A DNA stretch of 13,041 bases from Ruminococcus sp. Its GTDB lineage: Bacteria > Bacillota > Clostridia > Oscillospirales > Ruminococcaceae. The notes under the pieces were generated by a model. That model ran no database searches and was not told where the DNA came from. It saw only the letters and a program-made list of their open reading frames with translations. The stretch is taken from NCBI GenBank assembly GCA_023667165.1, contig JAMPAO010000077.1:1-13041 (forward strand). The letters are read 5' to 3'. A program made the position numbers and the translations under genes. This document shows, one piece after another, positions 1-8,410 of this stretch. Each line of letters begins with the position of its first letter. Positions within the stretch are counted from its first letter, which is position 1.

Positions 1-68
1 GTAAAGGGGAGCGTTACAAATGGCTGTACAGCAGCATACCGCCGGTTGACCGTCATTCGACGAACGGC
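1..68. other. Unassigned left edge
   Basis: No gene can be supported here. Short open frames run in from the left on the plus strand, one ending at the TAG at 70-72 and another continuing to about 107, but they are too short to recognise and the longer one would run antisense into the GH2 gene. A 10-bp palindrome, GCTGTACAGC, sits at 23-32. No T-rich hairpin that could terminate the GH2 gene is visible. Confidence 0.3.
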
Positions 69-2195
69 TTAGGGAGCGCCCTCCAGACCTGTCCATACCG
101 CGTTGTCCTCTAAAACCGTTCCGTCCGAAAAAGCACCCTTAACAACGACCTTACTTTCCCTGCCCTCGTTGATTTTCACGTTTTCCCAAATAAAAACCGT
201 TGAAAAACCGCAGTCAAGATCGGTTCGTTTTACCGTCCCCCGTGAAATCCCGTCAATAAACAATTCAACGCTTTCGGCGTTTGAATATGCCTTTATTCGG
301 GGAATGCTGCTTGCGCGCCGTGTAAATCCTTTTTCCGTAAGATGCAGCATCGGTTCGTTATTCCACACCGATCTGTAGAAATAAAACGCGTCTTTCGGAA
401 CGCGCTCACGGGTAACGAGTCCTTTATCGTTTTGTCCCTTGGTGTCCCCCTCCATACGTCCGTCGGAGGCAAAATCAAACATACACCAGATATATTTTCC
501 CCAAATATATTTCCGCTTTGCAAGCTGCGCCCATATTTTCTCGTGCATTTCGGACTGATAATTCTGATAATGCCGTTCGCCCCATGGGTCAATATCCGTC
601 TGCCAGTCGATATTGTCCTTAAATTGAGAGATCGCCCCTCCGCCGCCGTATTCGGAAACGCAGATCGGACGGCTTTCCTTTTCCCTGTGATAACCGTCAA
701 GCCATTCGCCGAATTTTTCCGCAGGACCTGCGTCCTTGTACCAGCCGAAATATCTGTTATAACCTACAGCGTCGGCGGGAAGCTCAAGGAAACGTCCCCA
801 AAACTGGGCGTCCGCAAAAGCGGTAAGGCGGGTGCCGTCCTCTTCTTTTGCAAGAACGTTAAGCTCCGAAAATATGCGGAAAATTTCCTCAGTCATCTGA
901 TAAAGCTCGTTTGAAATCCCCCAGACTATTATGGACGGATGGTTGTAATTCTGACGGATAAGCTCCGTAAGCTGCTGTCGGGCATTTTCGGCAAACCCCT
1001 CCGAAACAGCAAGCGCGTCCGTTTCGTCCGCAGACATTTTATTGACTATCCCTATCTCCGTCCACACCGTGATCCCCAGCCTGTCGCACAAATCGTATTC
1101 GCGGCGGCTGTGCTGATAATGAGCCATTCTCACCGAGGTGCAGCCCATTTCTCTCATCATTTCAAAGTCCCGCTCCCGCTGCTCGTCCGTCATTGCCCAG
1201 CCGTTTTCAAAGCTGTCCTGATGATAATTCACTCCCCGCAGGTCAAGATATTTTCCGTTGAGGAAAAATCCCCGCTCGGGATCGATATAATACGTTCGTA
1301 TGCCGAAATCCTGTTTATAACCGTCAAAGCTCTTACCGTCTGTTCCAACTGTGACCGCCGCAGTATAAAGATACGGATTTTCGGCGCCGTTCCACAAAAT
1401 CGGGTTTTGGATATTCAAAGAAAATTCCGTTTGCGCTTTTTCCCCCGCCGCAAGATTTATTTCACTGCTGCGGAAAGCAATAACATTTCCGTCATTATCA
1501 AGAATTTTCACCGTAATATCCGCTGTCACGCTTTCTCCGCCGTCATTGGCAATCCCGACCGCCGCGCCGATGTCCGCGCAGGTTTCCGAGATGTTTTCGG
1601 GCGTAATGTAAACGCCGGATGAACCGAAGTCCGTAAGGTCAATATGTGCTTTCGGGACGGCAATAATTTTTACGCCGCGGTATATTCCGCCCATTTTGGT
1701 AAAATCTCCTTGATCCGTTATGGGAGCAATATAGTCTGTGGGCGCGTTGTTTACCTTGACGGCAAAAACATTTTTAACGTCATATTCCATAAGGTCGGTT
1801 ATATTGAACCTGAAAGCCGAGTAACCGCCCTCGTGTCTGCCTGCAAAGCTGCCGTTCACATAAAGCTCCGCAACGGTATTTGCTCCCTCAAATTCAATAA
1901 AAACCGATTTCCCGCCATAACGGCAAAGAGGGAAATAAGCGGTTTTCCTGTAGCCTCCCGCGCCTCTGTAATAATGCTCGCCGCCCTCTTCTATGCCCGT
2001 TCTGCCGTTTACGCCGTCAATATCGTTCCAGGTGTGGGGCAGCGAAATTTCCGCCCAAGCGCTGTCGTCATAGTCCGCTGCCTGAAAATCCGTTTCCGAA
2101 AGTCCGTCCTTTTTTGTCAGTTTCATAAACTTCCATCCGGAATTGAAATTTTCCGTGATCCTGCCGGTAATGCTGTTGTGCTTAAGATCATTCAT
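69..2195 (-). CDS. Glycoside hydrolase family 2 enzyme (beta-galactosidase/beta-glucuronidase-like)
   Basis: Predicted retaining beta-glycosidase of 708 residues. The domains follow GH2 order: a jelly-roll sugar-binding domain (about residues 17-180), an Ig-like sandwich (about 187-300), a TIM barrel (about 302-600) and a C-terminal beta domain (about 635-700) resembling the DUF4982-type extension. The likely acid/base is Glu430 in GISNELY and the likely nucleophile is Glu515 in VSEYGGGG, both at the expected barrel positions. There is no signal peptide, so it should be cytoplasmic and act on imported oligosaccharides or glycosides. The ATG at 2195 is preferred because GGGAGAG lies 7 nt upstream; a TTG two codons earlier would almost touch that site. 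It is transcribed alone and diverges from purB; no transporter or sugar regulator adjoins it, so beta-galactoside versus beta-glucuronide specificity cannot be decided. Family is confident, substrate is not. Confidence 0.9.
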   Translation of the reverse strand: MNDLKHNSITGRITENFNSGWKFMKLTKKDGLSETDFQAADYDDSAWAEISLPHTWNDIDGVNGRTGIEEGGEHYYRGAGGYRKTAYFPLCRYGGKSVFIEFEGANTVAELYVNGSFAGRHEGGYSAFRFNITDLMEYDVKNVFAVKVNNAPTDYIAPITDQGDFTKMGGIYRGVKIIAVPKAHIDLTDFGSSGVYITPENISETCADIGAAVGIANDGGESVTADITVKILDNDGNVIAFRSSEINLAAGEKAQTEFSLNIQNPILWNGAENPYLYTAAVTVGTDGKSFDGYKQDFGIRTYYIDPERGFFLNGKYLDLRGVNYHQDSFENGWAMTDEQRERDFEMMREMGCTSVRMAHYQHSRREYDLCDRLGITVWTEIGIVNKMSADETDALAVSEGFAENARQQLTELIRQNYNHPSIIVWGISNELYQMTEEIFRIFSELNVLAKEEDGTRLTAFADAQFWGRFLELPADAVGYNRYFGWYKDAGPAEKFGEWLDGYHREKESRPICVSEYGGGGAISQFKDNIDWQTDIDPWGERHYQNYQSEMHEKIWAQLAKRKYIWGKYIWCMFDFASDGRMEGDTKGQNDKGLVTRERVPKDAFYFYRSVWNNEPMLHLTEKGFTRRASSIPRIKAYSNAESVELFIDGISRGTVKRTDLDCGFSTVFIWENVKINEGRESKVVVKGAFSDGTVLEDNAVWTGLEGAP

Positions 2196-2239
2196 GAGCA
2201 ATCTCTCCCATCCTTATAAAATATTCCTGCGATGATCAT

Positions 2240-2268
2240 ATTTTATCATAATCGGCGCAAAAAGACAA
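2240..2268 (-). promoter_or_regulatory. Sigma-A-type promoter for the GH2 gene
   Basis: On the minus strand, TTGTCT (2268-2263) and TAAAAT (2245-2240) are separated by 17 bp. Transcription would start near 2233, about 38 nt before the GH2 ATG. The -35 matches the consensus at 4 of 6 positions and the -10 at 5 of 6. No clear operator palindrome overlaps it. Confidence 0.55.
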
Positions 2269-2292
2269 TACCCCCGAAAATCAGCGTAAATA

Positions 2293-2321
2293 TTGACAAC
2301 CGTCCGCCGCTGTGGTATAAT
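2293..2321 (+). promoter_or_regulatory. Consensus sigma-A promoter for purB
   Basis: TTGACA (2293-2298) and TATAAT (2316-2321) lie 17 bp apart, a perfect housekeeping promoter. The start would be near 2328, giving an untranslated leader of only about 25 nt before the purB ATG. That leaves no room for a purine riboswitch, so control, if any, must act at initiation. Confidence 0.85.
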
Positions 2322-2352
2322 GTAACCATAATTACCCGAAAGGATGTTTGCA

Positions 2353-3789
2353 ATGCAGGATACAAGTACCTATGAATCTCCCTTTTGCACAAGATACGCA
2401 AGCAAGGAAATGCAGTATATTTTCTCGGCGGATAAAAAATTCACCACCTGGAGGCGGCTGTGGGTCGCACTTGCAAGAGCCGAAATGAAGCTCGGTCTGC
2501 CGGTAACGGCGGAACAGGTGTCGGAGCTTGAAAAAAATATCGGCAATATCGACTATGAATGCGCTGCGGAACGCGAAAAGCTCGTGCGCCACGACGTTAT
2601 GGCTCATGTCTACACCTACGGCAAATGCTGCCCGGGCGCGGCGGGAATAATTCACCTGGGAGCGACATCATGCTACGTCGGCGACAATACCGATATCATA
2701 GTTATGCGGGACGCTATGAGAATAATCTTAAAAAAACTTGTGACCGTTATATCCCAGTTGTCGGAGTTTGCGGATAAATATAAGGATATGCCCGCGCTGG
2801 CATACACTCATCTTCAGCCCGCCCAGCTCACCACCGTGGGAAAAAGAGCCTCGCTGTGGATAAACGAGCTGCTTATGGACTTAGACGAGCTTGAATACAG
2901 GATATCCGGACTGAAGCTGCTGGGTTCAAAGGGAACGACGGGCACTCAGGCGTCGTTCAAGGAGCTTTTTATGGGCGACAGCGAAAAGGTAAAGCAGCTT
3001 GAAAGCATGATAGCCGAAGAAATGGGTTTTTCCTCCGTAGTCCCCGTTTCGGGACAGACCTATTCGAGAAAAACCGATACCCAGGTGCTCAACACTCTGT
3101 CGAACATTGCCCAGTCCGCAATGAAGTTTGCAAACGATATGCGCATACTGCAAAACTTCAAGGAAATGGAAGAACCCTTCGAAAAAAATCAGATCGGCTC
3201 GTCGGCAATGCCGTACAAGCGCAATCCCATGCGCTGCGAGAGAATAACCGCTCTTGCAAGATATCTTATGATAGACGTACTCAACCCCGCTTTTACCGCA
3301 GGAACACAGTGGTTTGAAAGAACTCTCGACGATTCCGCCAATAAAAGGATATCCGTTGCGGAGGGATTCCTTGCCTGCGACGCCGTGCTGAACATCATGA
3401 TAAACGTCACCTCGAATATCGTGGTATATCCCAAGATAATACGCCGCAGGATAATGGCGGAGCTGCCCTTTATGGCGTCTGAAAACATTATGATGGACGC
3501 TGTGAAAAAGGGCGGGAACCGTCAGGAGCTGCACGAAAAGATACGCACATATGCAATGGAAGCAGGCAAACGGGTAAAGGAAGCGGGACTTGACAACAAT
3601 CTTATCGAGCTTATCCTTGCAGATCCCGCATTCGGGTTAAAGCGCGAAGAAATAGAATCTTCTCTGGTACCCGAAAATTACACGGGCAGAAGCTCCGAGC
3701 AGGTAACGGAATTCCTTGACGAATGCGTAAGACCCGTTCTTGAAAAATATTCCGGCATGACCCATGAGCAGGCTGAAATAAACGTATGA
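2353..3789 (+). CDS. purB: Adenylosuccinate lyase
   Basis: Cleaves fumarate from SAICAR and from adenylosuccinate, so it acts twice in purine synthesis (to AICAR and to AMP); cytosolic, and homotetrameric in the family. The 478-residue protein is of the longer PurB type and all-helical in style. Visible motifs are HDVMAH (80-85), THLQPAQ (152-158, with the likely general-acid His153) and the fumarase/aspartase superfamily signature GSSAMPYKRNP (282-292), whose mobile serine loop carries the catalytic base. The ATG at 2353 is preferred over the one at 2344 because GAAAGGA (2338-2344) sits 8 nt upstream of it and overlaps the other. The gene stands alone, with its own consensus promoter, and is not embedded in a pur operon. 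A heptamer repeat and a terminator follow the stop. Confidence 0.97.
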   Translation: MQDTSTYESPFCTRYASKEMQYIFSADKKFTTWRRLWVALARAEMKLGLPVTAEQVSELEKNIGNIDYECAAEREKLVRHDVMAHVYTYGKCCPGAAGIIHLGATSCYVGDNTDIIVMRDAMRIILKKLVTVISQLSEFADKYKDMPALAYTHLQPAQLTTVGKRASLWINELLMDLDELEYRISGLKLLGSKGTTGTQASFKELFMGDSEKVKQLESMIAEEMGFSSVVPVSGQTYSRKTDTQVLNTLSNIAQSAMKFANDMRILQNFKEMEEPFEKNQIGSSAMPYKRNPMRCERITALARYLMIDVLNPAFTAGTQWFERTLDDSANKRISVAEGFLACDAVLNIMINVTSNIVVYPKIIRRRIMAELPFMASENIMMDAVKKGGNRQELHEKIRTYAMEAGKRVKEAGLDNNLIELILADPAFGLKREEIESSLVPENYTGRSSEQVTEFLDECVRPVLEKYSGMTHEQAEINV

Positions 3790-3796
3790 TTTAGAG

Positions 3797-3838
3797 GTAA
3801 GAAGTAAGAAGTAAGAAATAAGAAGTAAGGGGTAAGAA
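3797..3838. repeat. Tandem heptamer repeat (GTAAGAA)n
   Basis: Six consecutive 7-bp units directly after the purB stop: three perfect GTAAGAA, then ATAAGAA, GTAAGGG and GTAAGAA. The array is introduced by ATTTAGAGGTAAGA (3789-3802), which recurs exactly at 8641-8654. It lies between the purB stop and the terminator stem and codes for nothing credible; on the minus strand it would read as a monotonous Leu/Thr/Ser/Tyr/Phe peptide. Confidence 0.85.
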
Positions 3839-3842
3839 AAGA

Positions 3843-3872
3843 GGAGGCAGGTTTTTCCTGCCTCCCTTTTTT
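3843..3872. terminator. Bidirectional terminator between purB and the ABC operon
   Basis: A perfect 9-bp stem, GGAGGCAGG (3843-3851) and CCTGCCTCC (3857-3865), encloses a TTTTT loop and is followed by CTTTTTT. It ends purB on the plus strand. Read from the minus strand the same stem is followed by TCTTTTCTT, so it can also end the convergent transporter operon, whose last stop codon is only 16 bp away. Confidence 0.9.
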
Positions 3873-3880
3873 GATGCCGG

Positions 3881-5143
3881 TCATTCGTAGCGGAGTGCTT
3901 CTATGGGGTCGAGCTTTGCGGCTTTGTTTGCGGGGTAGTATCCGAAAAATATGCCTATAGCCATGGAGAAACCCACCGCAAGTATTACCGAGCTGAGCGG
4001 CGGCGGCGCGCTTGTGCCTATGATTATTCCGGCTATGTTTCCAAGCACTATTCCGAGCAGAATGCCTATTATTCCTCCGATAATGCAGATGATTATGGAC
4101 TCTGTTATGAACTGGGTCCTTATTGCGGAATTGGGCGCGCCCATTGCCTTTCTTACGCCTATTTCCCTTGTTCTCTCCGTTACCGATACAAGCATTATGT
4201 TCATAACGCCGATACCGCCTACCAGCAGGGATATTCCCGCTATTACGGAGATGGCGAGCTGAAGCGTTCCCATTACCTGGTCTATCATTCCCATCTGTGA
4301 TTCTGCTGTCATGAAGTATATCATTACCGCGTCGTTATTGCGGTAATATACGCTGTTGAGGTAGTCCCTTGCCTTTTCGCAGAATGCGTTTGCGTCCACT
4401 CCCGTTTTCACGTTTGCGTTAAAGGAATAGAATGTGTCCTCGTTTACGCCCAGCATACGGTTATAGGTGGTGTAGGGCATATACAGCTCGCTGTTCCAGT
4501 CCTCCCCCATCATGTCGACCATTGCAGCCATCATTCCCGTAAGCTGATACTGATAAACTCCCACTATGGTAAGATCCATTATCTCTCCCGTTCGAAGCGT
4601 GGGCGATATGGTCTTGCCTATAGCGCCCCGTACAGAGCCGAAAATCTTCTGCGCCTGCTTGTCGGAAATTACGCATGTGCTTCTTATCTGGTCGCAGTCG
4701 CTGTCGCTGATGTACCGACCCGCCACCATTTTCGTCATGCTCTGGCGTATGTAGCCGGAGCTTACTCCGTAGACGCTCACATCGTACTCCTTGCGGCGGA
4801 TATGCATGGTGCCGCTTGAGGAGCCTGCGTTCATTATCACGACGTCCAGCTCGTCGGGATATTTTTCCCTTACGTCGTCGATCATTTCCTTTGTAATAAA
4901 GTCGTCCACATAAATGTAATCTCTGGGCGAATCCTCTTTCATTCTCAGACTGAATCCCACCAGATTTGAACCGCCCTGGGAGTTGAATATGTCCATAACG
5001 TTTGCTTCCATGATATTTCCCATGGTGCTTATGGCAATGACCGAGCCTATTCCTATGATAATACCCAGCATTGTGAGAAAGGCGCGCATTTTATTTGCCT
5101 TCAGTCCCGCAAGGGCGAGAGCGATATTTTCAAAAAAAGCCAT
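3881..5143 (-). CDS. MacB/FtsX-family ABC transporter permease
   Basis: Membrane subunit of a mechanotransmission-type (type VII) ABC system, 420 residues. One transmembrane helix near the N terminus (about 21-41) is followed by a large extracytoplasmic domain (about 42-290) and three more helices (about 297-322, 350-375, 384-402), the standard MacB/FtsX plan without a fused ATPase. TERTREIGVRKAMGA (about 322-336) is the conserved cytoplasmic segment after helix 2 that contacts the ATPase. The C terminus, LDPIEALRYE, is typical of the family. Its ATG overlaps the stop of the ATPase gene as TAATG, with AAGGAGG 10 nt upstream, so the two are probably translationally coupled. With the adaptor and ATPase upstream it should form a MacAB-like exporter; the cargo (peptide, toxin, lipid or drug) cannot be told. 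Confidence 0.93.
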   Translation of the reverse strand: MAFFENIALALAGLKANKMRAFLTMLGIIIGIGSVIAISTMGNIMEANVMDIFNSQGGSNLVGFSLRMKEDSPRDYIYVDDFITKEMIDDVREKYPDELDVVIMNAGSSSGTMHIRRKEYDVSVYGVSSGYIRQSMTKMVAGRYISDSDCDQIRSTCVISDKQAQKIFGSVRGAIGKTISPTLRTGEIMDLTIVGVYQYQLTGMMAAMVDMMGEDWNSELYMPYTTYNRMLGVNEDTFYSFNANVKTGVDANAFCEKARDYLNSVYYRNNDAVMIYFMTAESQMGMIDQVMGTLQLAISVIAGISLLVGGIGVMNIMLVSVTERTREIGVRKAMGAPNSAIRTQFITESIIICIIGGIIGILLGIVLGNIAGIIIGTSAPPPLSSVILAVGFSMAIGIFFGYYPANKAAKLDPIEALRYE

Positions 5144-5946
5144 TACCCTTTCGCCTCCTTGCCGGCAGCCTTTTCTTCTTTTCGGGGTTTATCCGCCTTG
5201 CTGCCCGTGTCGTTTATGATGTTGCCGTCGGAGATGGTGATTATCCTGTCCGTTTCCGCGGCAAGCTCGTTGTTGTGAGTAATGAGCACGATAGTTTTGC
5301 CCTGCTCCTTGTGGAGCTTGTGGAAAAGATCCATGACCATACGTCCCGTTTTGCTGTCCAGCGCGCCCGTAGGCTCGTCTGCAAGGATTATGGCAGGATC
5401 GTTCGCCATGGCTCTTGCAATGGCTATCCTCTGCTTCTGACCGCCGGAAAGCTCATTCGGCATATGCTTTGCCCTGTCGCTCATTTCGACTATCTCCAGC
5501 AGCTCCTCCGCCCGCTTTTTTCTGTCCTTTGAGGGAATGCCGCCGTAAAGCATGGGCAGCTCCACATTTTTCAGCGCCGACGTTCTCGCAATAAGGTTAA
5601 AGGTCTGAAAAACGAAGCCTATCTGCTTGTTTCTTATTTGGGAAAGCGCTTTGTCGCTGGCGCTGGAAACGTCCGTCCCTCCGAGGAAATACTGCCCCGA
5701 GGTGGGTCTGTCCAGCGCGCCGATAATGTTCATAAGGGTGGATTTTCCCGAACCCGACTGCCCCACTATGGAAACAAACTCTCCCGCGGGAACGTTAAAG
5801 GTCATTCCGTGGAGTATCTCCAGCTCGTTGGGCGTGCCGAGATAAAAGCTCTTTACAATATCCCTTGCGCAAATCACATACTTTGCAGCCTCGGGAGGAG
5901 CTGTCTGTGAATACTGCGCCGGCTGTGCGTTACTGTTCTTCTTCAT
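5143..5946 (-). CDS. MacB/LolD-type ABC transporter ATP-binding protein
   Basis: Cytoplasmic ATPase that would power the permease encoded next. All ABC motifs are present in the 267-residue protein: Walker A GQSGSGKST (62-70), Q-loop Gln114, signature LSGGQ (166-170), Walker B IILADEP (187-193) with catalytic Glu191, and the H-loop His224. FVFQTFNLIARTSALKNVELPM is typical of the MacB/LolD branch. The start chosen is ATG 5946, 10 bp after the adaptor stop; the frame stays open to 5994, but starting there would overlap the adaptor gene and add unconserved sequence. The SD, AAGG close to the ATG, is poorly spaced, so translation may depend on coupling to the adaptor gene. The first 20 residues and the Lys/Glu/Ala-rich tail (about 245-267) are low-complexity extensions beyond the core fold. 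Confidence 0.94.
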   Translation of the reverse strand: MKKNSNAQPAQYSQTAPPEAAKYVICARDIVKSFYLGTPNELEILHGMTFNVPAGEFVSIVGQSGSGKSTLMNIIGALDRPTSGQYFLGGTDVSSASDKALSQIRNKQIGFVFQTFNLIARTSALKNVELPMLYGGIPSKDRKKRAEELLEIVEMSDRAKHMPNELSGGQKQRIAIARAMANDPAIILADEPTGALDSKTGRMVMDLFHKLHKEQGKTIVLITHNNELAAETDRIITISDGNIINDTGSKADKPRKEEKAAGKEAKG

Positions 5947-5956
5947 GTCCTTAAGC

Positions 5957-7918
5957 TCACTTTCCCGCGTCGGCTTCCTGAGCCTGCTGCACATAATCCG
6001 CCATATCGCCCGCCAGGTTTCCCATGGATGTGGATATCATTATAAGACCGCCGTCGGTAAGGTCGCCCGCGTTGGCGATGATGTCCATGCCCTCCGTAAG
6101 CTCGGGAGAGATGATCTCAAGCTCCGCGTCGCTTTCAAAGCCTATCTCAACGGGTATCTTCTTTGCTGTGGCTGTGGCCGTATCTATCATATTCGGCGTA
6201 AACACATAGCTGCTGCCGTCGGCGTCCTCCACAATGGAATCATAGCCTACGGCAAATACATTTTCCGCGCTTCCCGTGATGACAGTGCATTTGGAGGTCA
6301 TTCCGATAAGCACGCCCGTATCCTTGGTGTCCCTGATAGATACCTCCACGTCAAAGGAAGCAGTGCCGTCGCTCTTTCCGTCAACGCCCTTTGTACCCGT
6401 GGGAGCTATCTTGCTGATAACGCCCTTGAATTCCTTGTCGTTAAGGGACGGTATGGTCACGGTCACATCGGTGTCGCGGGTAAGGCTTGTAACGCTGTAC
6501 TCCTTGACGGTGGCTTTCATTTTAAGATCGTCCGTATCCTCTATGATAAACAGCACGCCCGTGGGCATTGCGCCCTCTATGGCGTTGACCGCCGTTACGG
6601 TGCCGTCGCAGGGGGCGGTGATAACGCAGTCGTCCAGCTTGCCCTTGAGTATCTCCAGAGCGATGAGCTGAGCGTCGTTTTCGGAAAGGACCTTTTCGCG
6701 GTCGGCGGCGGCTTTAAGGCTTGCAAGGCTGGAATCTGCGTTTTTGAGCGCAAGCTCGTATGTGTCCTTTGCGTCGTCTACATTCTTCTGTGCGTCGTTT
6801 ACCGCAGTGCTGTAATTTTTAAGGGATGTGTCCGTACCGTCCTGCACGGATGTAAGAGCGTTGAGAGCGTTTTCGTAGGAGGTCTTTGCCCGTTCGTACA
6901 CTCTTTCCGCGTTTTTGAGCCTTGTTTCGTTGGCGGAATCTATATCCGCCTTTGCCTTTGTGTACGCCTCCAAGGATTTTTCATAGGTCTTTTCGGTGTT
7001 TTCCACATCATACTTGACCTCCAGCTCCGCCAGCTTCTGCTGTGCCGCAGTCATTCTCTGCTGAGCGGCGGTAACGTTCGCCTGGGATATTCCCACGGGA
7101 TCGTTCTGCATCATTTCGGAAAGATATGTATACTCGGAAAGAGCGGCGGCATATTCGTCCCTCGCGTCTGAAAGCTCCTTGTTCTTTATGGTGCTGTGGC
7201 GGCTGTCGTACTCCTTTTTGGCGTCGTCGTAGGCGTCCTTCAGATCCTTGATATCGCTGTAATCCTCCGTGTCGCTGTCCTCCTTGGCGTCAAGGTAATC
7301 GTCATATGCGCAGTCCATTTCATATTTTGCCGAATCAACGCTCTTCTGCGCGCTGATAAGCTGAGTGTCCTTGTCCGTTCCCGATTTTTCAAGATACTCG
7401 TCGTAATTGTCCTTTGCCTTGCGCAGAGCTTCTTCGGCATTGTCAAGAGCCAGTTTGGTGTTTCTTATTTCGGGGTATGTGCCGTTTCTTATCTGAGCAA
7501 GCGCCTCGTTATAACGCTTTTCGGCGTCGCTGAGAGAGTATTCCGTGTTTACGTGGCTGTTGTCCAAGGCAGCCTGCTGCTGTACGATCTGATCCTGGAG
7601 ATCGTCGGAATTAAGGGTGGCAAGGATATCTCCCGCCTTTACCTTGTCCCCTACCTCCACGTTTACCGTGTCGATGTTGTACTGAAGATCCGCGCTTACC
7701 TTTTCAAAGGTGCGGCTCTCCACTATTCCCGAAAATGAAACGGTGTTCTCTATGGTTTTCTTTTCCAGAGGAAAAACGTCGGCCATAGTCATTCCCGCCA
7801 TCATGGAAGCGCTGCTTATCATTATGACGGCGAAAACGATCACTATCAGGACTATCAGCGCGATAATGATAAATTTGATTTTCGAGCCTTTTTTGCCCGA
7901 AGCGTTTGTTTTGCTCAT
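5957..7918 (-). CDS. HlyD/MacA-like membrane-fusion adaptor with a very long coiled coil
   Basis: Extracytoplasmic adaptor of an ABC exporter, 653 residues. A short basic N terminus precedes one transmembrane helix (about 16-36). The barrel-sandwich (lipoyl-like) domain is split in two: VGDKVKAGDILATL at 89-102 and TAPCDGTVTAV at about 434-444. Between them lies roughly 320 residues of heptad-rich helical hairpin, full of Glu, Lys, Ala, Asp and Tyr (about 105-430). A beta-barrel and membrane-proximal part follow (about 460-630). Typical MacA-type adaptors are about 370-400 residues, so nearly all the extra length is coiled coil. Translation starts at ATG 7918 with AAGGAG 7 nt upstream, and this ATG overlaps the stop of the GntR gene (ATGA). 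In an organism with one membrane the adaptor would span the wall or gather cargo rather than dock to an outer-membrane channel. Confidence 0.9.
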   Translation of the reverse strand: MSKTNASGKKGSKIKFIIIALIVLIVIVFAVIMISSASMMAGMTMADVFPLEKKTIENTVSFSGIVESRTFEKVSADLQYNIDTVNVEVGDKVKAGDILATLNSDDLQDQIVQQQAALDNSHVNTEYSLSDAEKRYNEALAQIRNGTYPEIRNTKLALDNAEEALRKAKDNYDEYLEKSGTDKDTQLISAQKSVDSAKYEMDCAYDDYLDAKEDSDTEDYSDIKDLKDAYDDAKKEYDSRHSTIKNKELSDARDEYAAALSEYTYLSEMMQNDPVGISQANVTAAQQRMTAAQQKLAELEVKYDVENTEKTYEKSLEAYTKAKADIDSANETRLKNAERVYERAKTSYENALNALTSVQDGTDTSLKNYSTAVNDAQKNVDDAKDTYELALKNADSSLASLKAAADREKVLSENDAQLIALEILKGKLDDCVITAPCDGTVTAVNAIEGAMPTGVLFIIEDTDDLKMKATVKEYSVTSLTRDTDVTVTIPSLNDKEFKGVISKIAPTGTKGVDGKSDGTASFDVEVSIRDTKDTGVLIGMTSKCTVITGSAENVFAVGYDSIVEDADGSSYVFTPNMIDTATATAKKIPVEIGFESDAELEIISPELTEGMDIIANAGDLTDGGLIMISTSMGNLAGDMADYVQQAQEADAGK

Positions 7919-8304
7919 AAATATTCTCCTTTTATTTGAATATTGCTTTCATCAAAGGACGCTATCATTTCCGAAACGTCCTCCTTTGTATATCCCAGGC
8001 GGTCCATCACGCCGAGAAATCTTGCTGTGAGCTTTTGGGCGAAGCCTCCCTTGATCTGTTCGGGTATCTGGGGATCGTCGCTGACGAACCGCCCCGCCGT
8101 TCTTTTTGAACAGACTATCCCCATGCGTTCAAGCTCTCCGTAAGCCTTCTGTACCGTGTTCGGATTGACCTGCGCCTGTATCGCCAGATCCCTCACCGAC
8201 ATCAGCTTTTCTCCCGGGGCGATCATTCCCGAGGCTATCATTATTTCCAGCCGCTCGGCGATTTGGAGATAGATAGGCATATTTGAGGAAAAATCCCAAT
8301 GCAT
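7915..8304 (-). CDS. GntR-family transcriptional regulator, YtrA subfamily
   Basis: DNA-binding regulator of 129 residues. The winged helix-turn-helix covers about residues 10-75: PIYLQIAERLE, then SVRDLAIQAQVNPNTVQKAYGELE as the recognition region, then the wing ending GRFVSDD. The short C-terminal part (about 76-115) is a two-helix dimerisation segment, not a large ligand-binding domain, which places it in the YtrA group; such proteins usually repress adjoining ABC transporter operons. The ATG at 8304 has GAGGG 7 nt upstream, and the stop overlaps the adaptor start by 4 bp. It is the first gene of the exporter operon, and the inverted repeats over its promoter make autoregulation likely. 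The inducing signal is unknown. Confidence 0.93.
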   Translation of the reverse strand: MHWDFSSNMPIYLQIAERLEIMIASGMIAPGEKLMSVRDLAIQAQVNPNTVQKAYGELERMGIVCSKRTAGRFVSDDPQIPEQIKGGFAQKLTARFLGVMDRLGYTKEDVSEMIASFDESNIQIKGEYL

Positions 8305-8324
8305 TTTCCGACCCTCTTTATATA

Positions 8325-8344
8325 TGTATTATATGCATAATACA
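8325..8344. promoter_or_regulatory. Operator O1 for the GntR/YtrA repressor
   Basis: Inverted repeat TGTATTA-N6-TAATACA with perfect 7-bp arms. It abuts the -10 box of the operon promoter and covers the expected transcription start (near 8338), where a bound dimer would block RNA polymerase. A further half-site, ATAATAC, follows at 8345-8351 and overlaps the -10 itself. The form matches the palindromic sites usual for YtrA-type regulators; the assignment to this protein is inferred from adjacency. Confidence 0.75.
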
Positions 8345-8373
8345 ATAATACACTTTTCGGTATTATCTGTCAA
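8345..8373 (-). promoter_or_regulatory. Promoter of the GntR-exporter operon
   Basis: On the minus strand, TTGACA (8373-8368) and TATTAT (8350-8345) are 17 bp apart. The start would be near 8338, giving a leader of about 34 nt before the GntR ATG. An imperfect inverted repeat, TATTATC (8361-8367) and GATAATC (8375-8381), brackets the -35 box and may be a weaker third operator. Confidence 0.82.
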
Positions 8374-8410
8374 TGATAATCCTGCACAAACATATAAAGC
8401 CGTCAAGGCT

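Noticed and set aside
2196..2201. TTG at 2201 as the GH2 start
   Set aside because: It leaves one base between GGGAGAG and the start codon; ATG 2195 has a 7-nt spacing.
2344..2352. ATG at 2344 as the purB start
   Set aside because: It overlaps the GAAAGGA ribosome binding site, which is correctly spaced for ATG 2353, and homologous PurB proteins recalled from Clostridia begin near the latter.
2322..2352. Purine riboswitch in front of purB
   Set aside because: The leader from the consensus promoter is only about 25 nt, far too short for an aptamer.
3797..3838. CRISPR-like array
   Set aside because: Units are 7 bp and adjacent with no spacers; no cas genes are nearby.
3678..3884. Minus-strand frame over the purB end and heptamer array
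   Set aside because: Its peptide is a Leu/Thr/Tyr/Phe repeat produced by the heptamers, and it crosses the terminator and the purB coding sequence.
5947..5994. Upstream start for the ATPase gene at 5994
   Set aside because: It would overlap the adaptor gene by 38 bp, has no SD, and adds 16 residues unlike the family.
5945..7171. 408-codon plus-strand frame opposite the adaptor gene
   Set aside because: It is a shadow of the coiled-coil coding sequence, Cys/Gly/His-rich without any recognisable motif.
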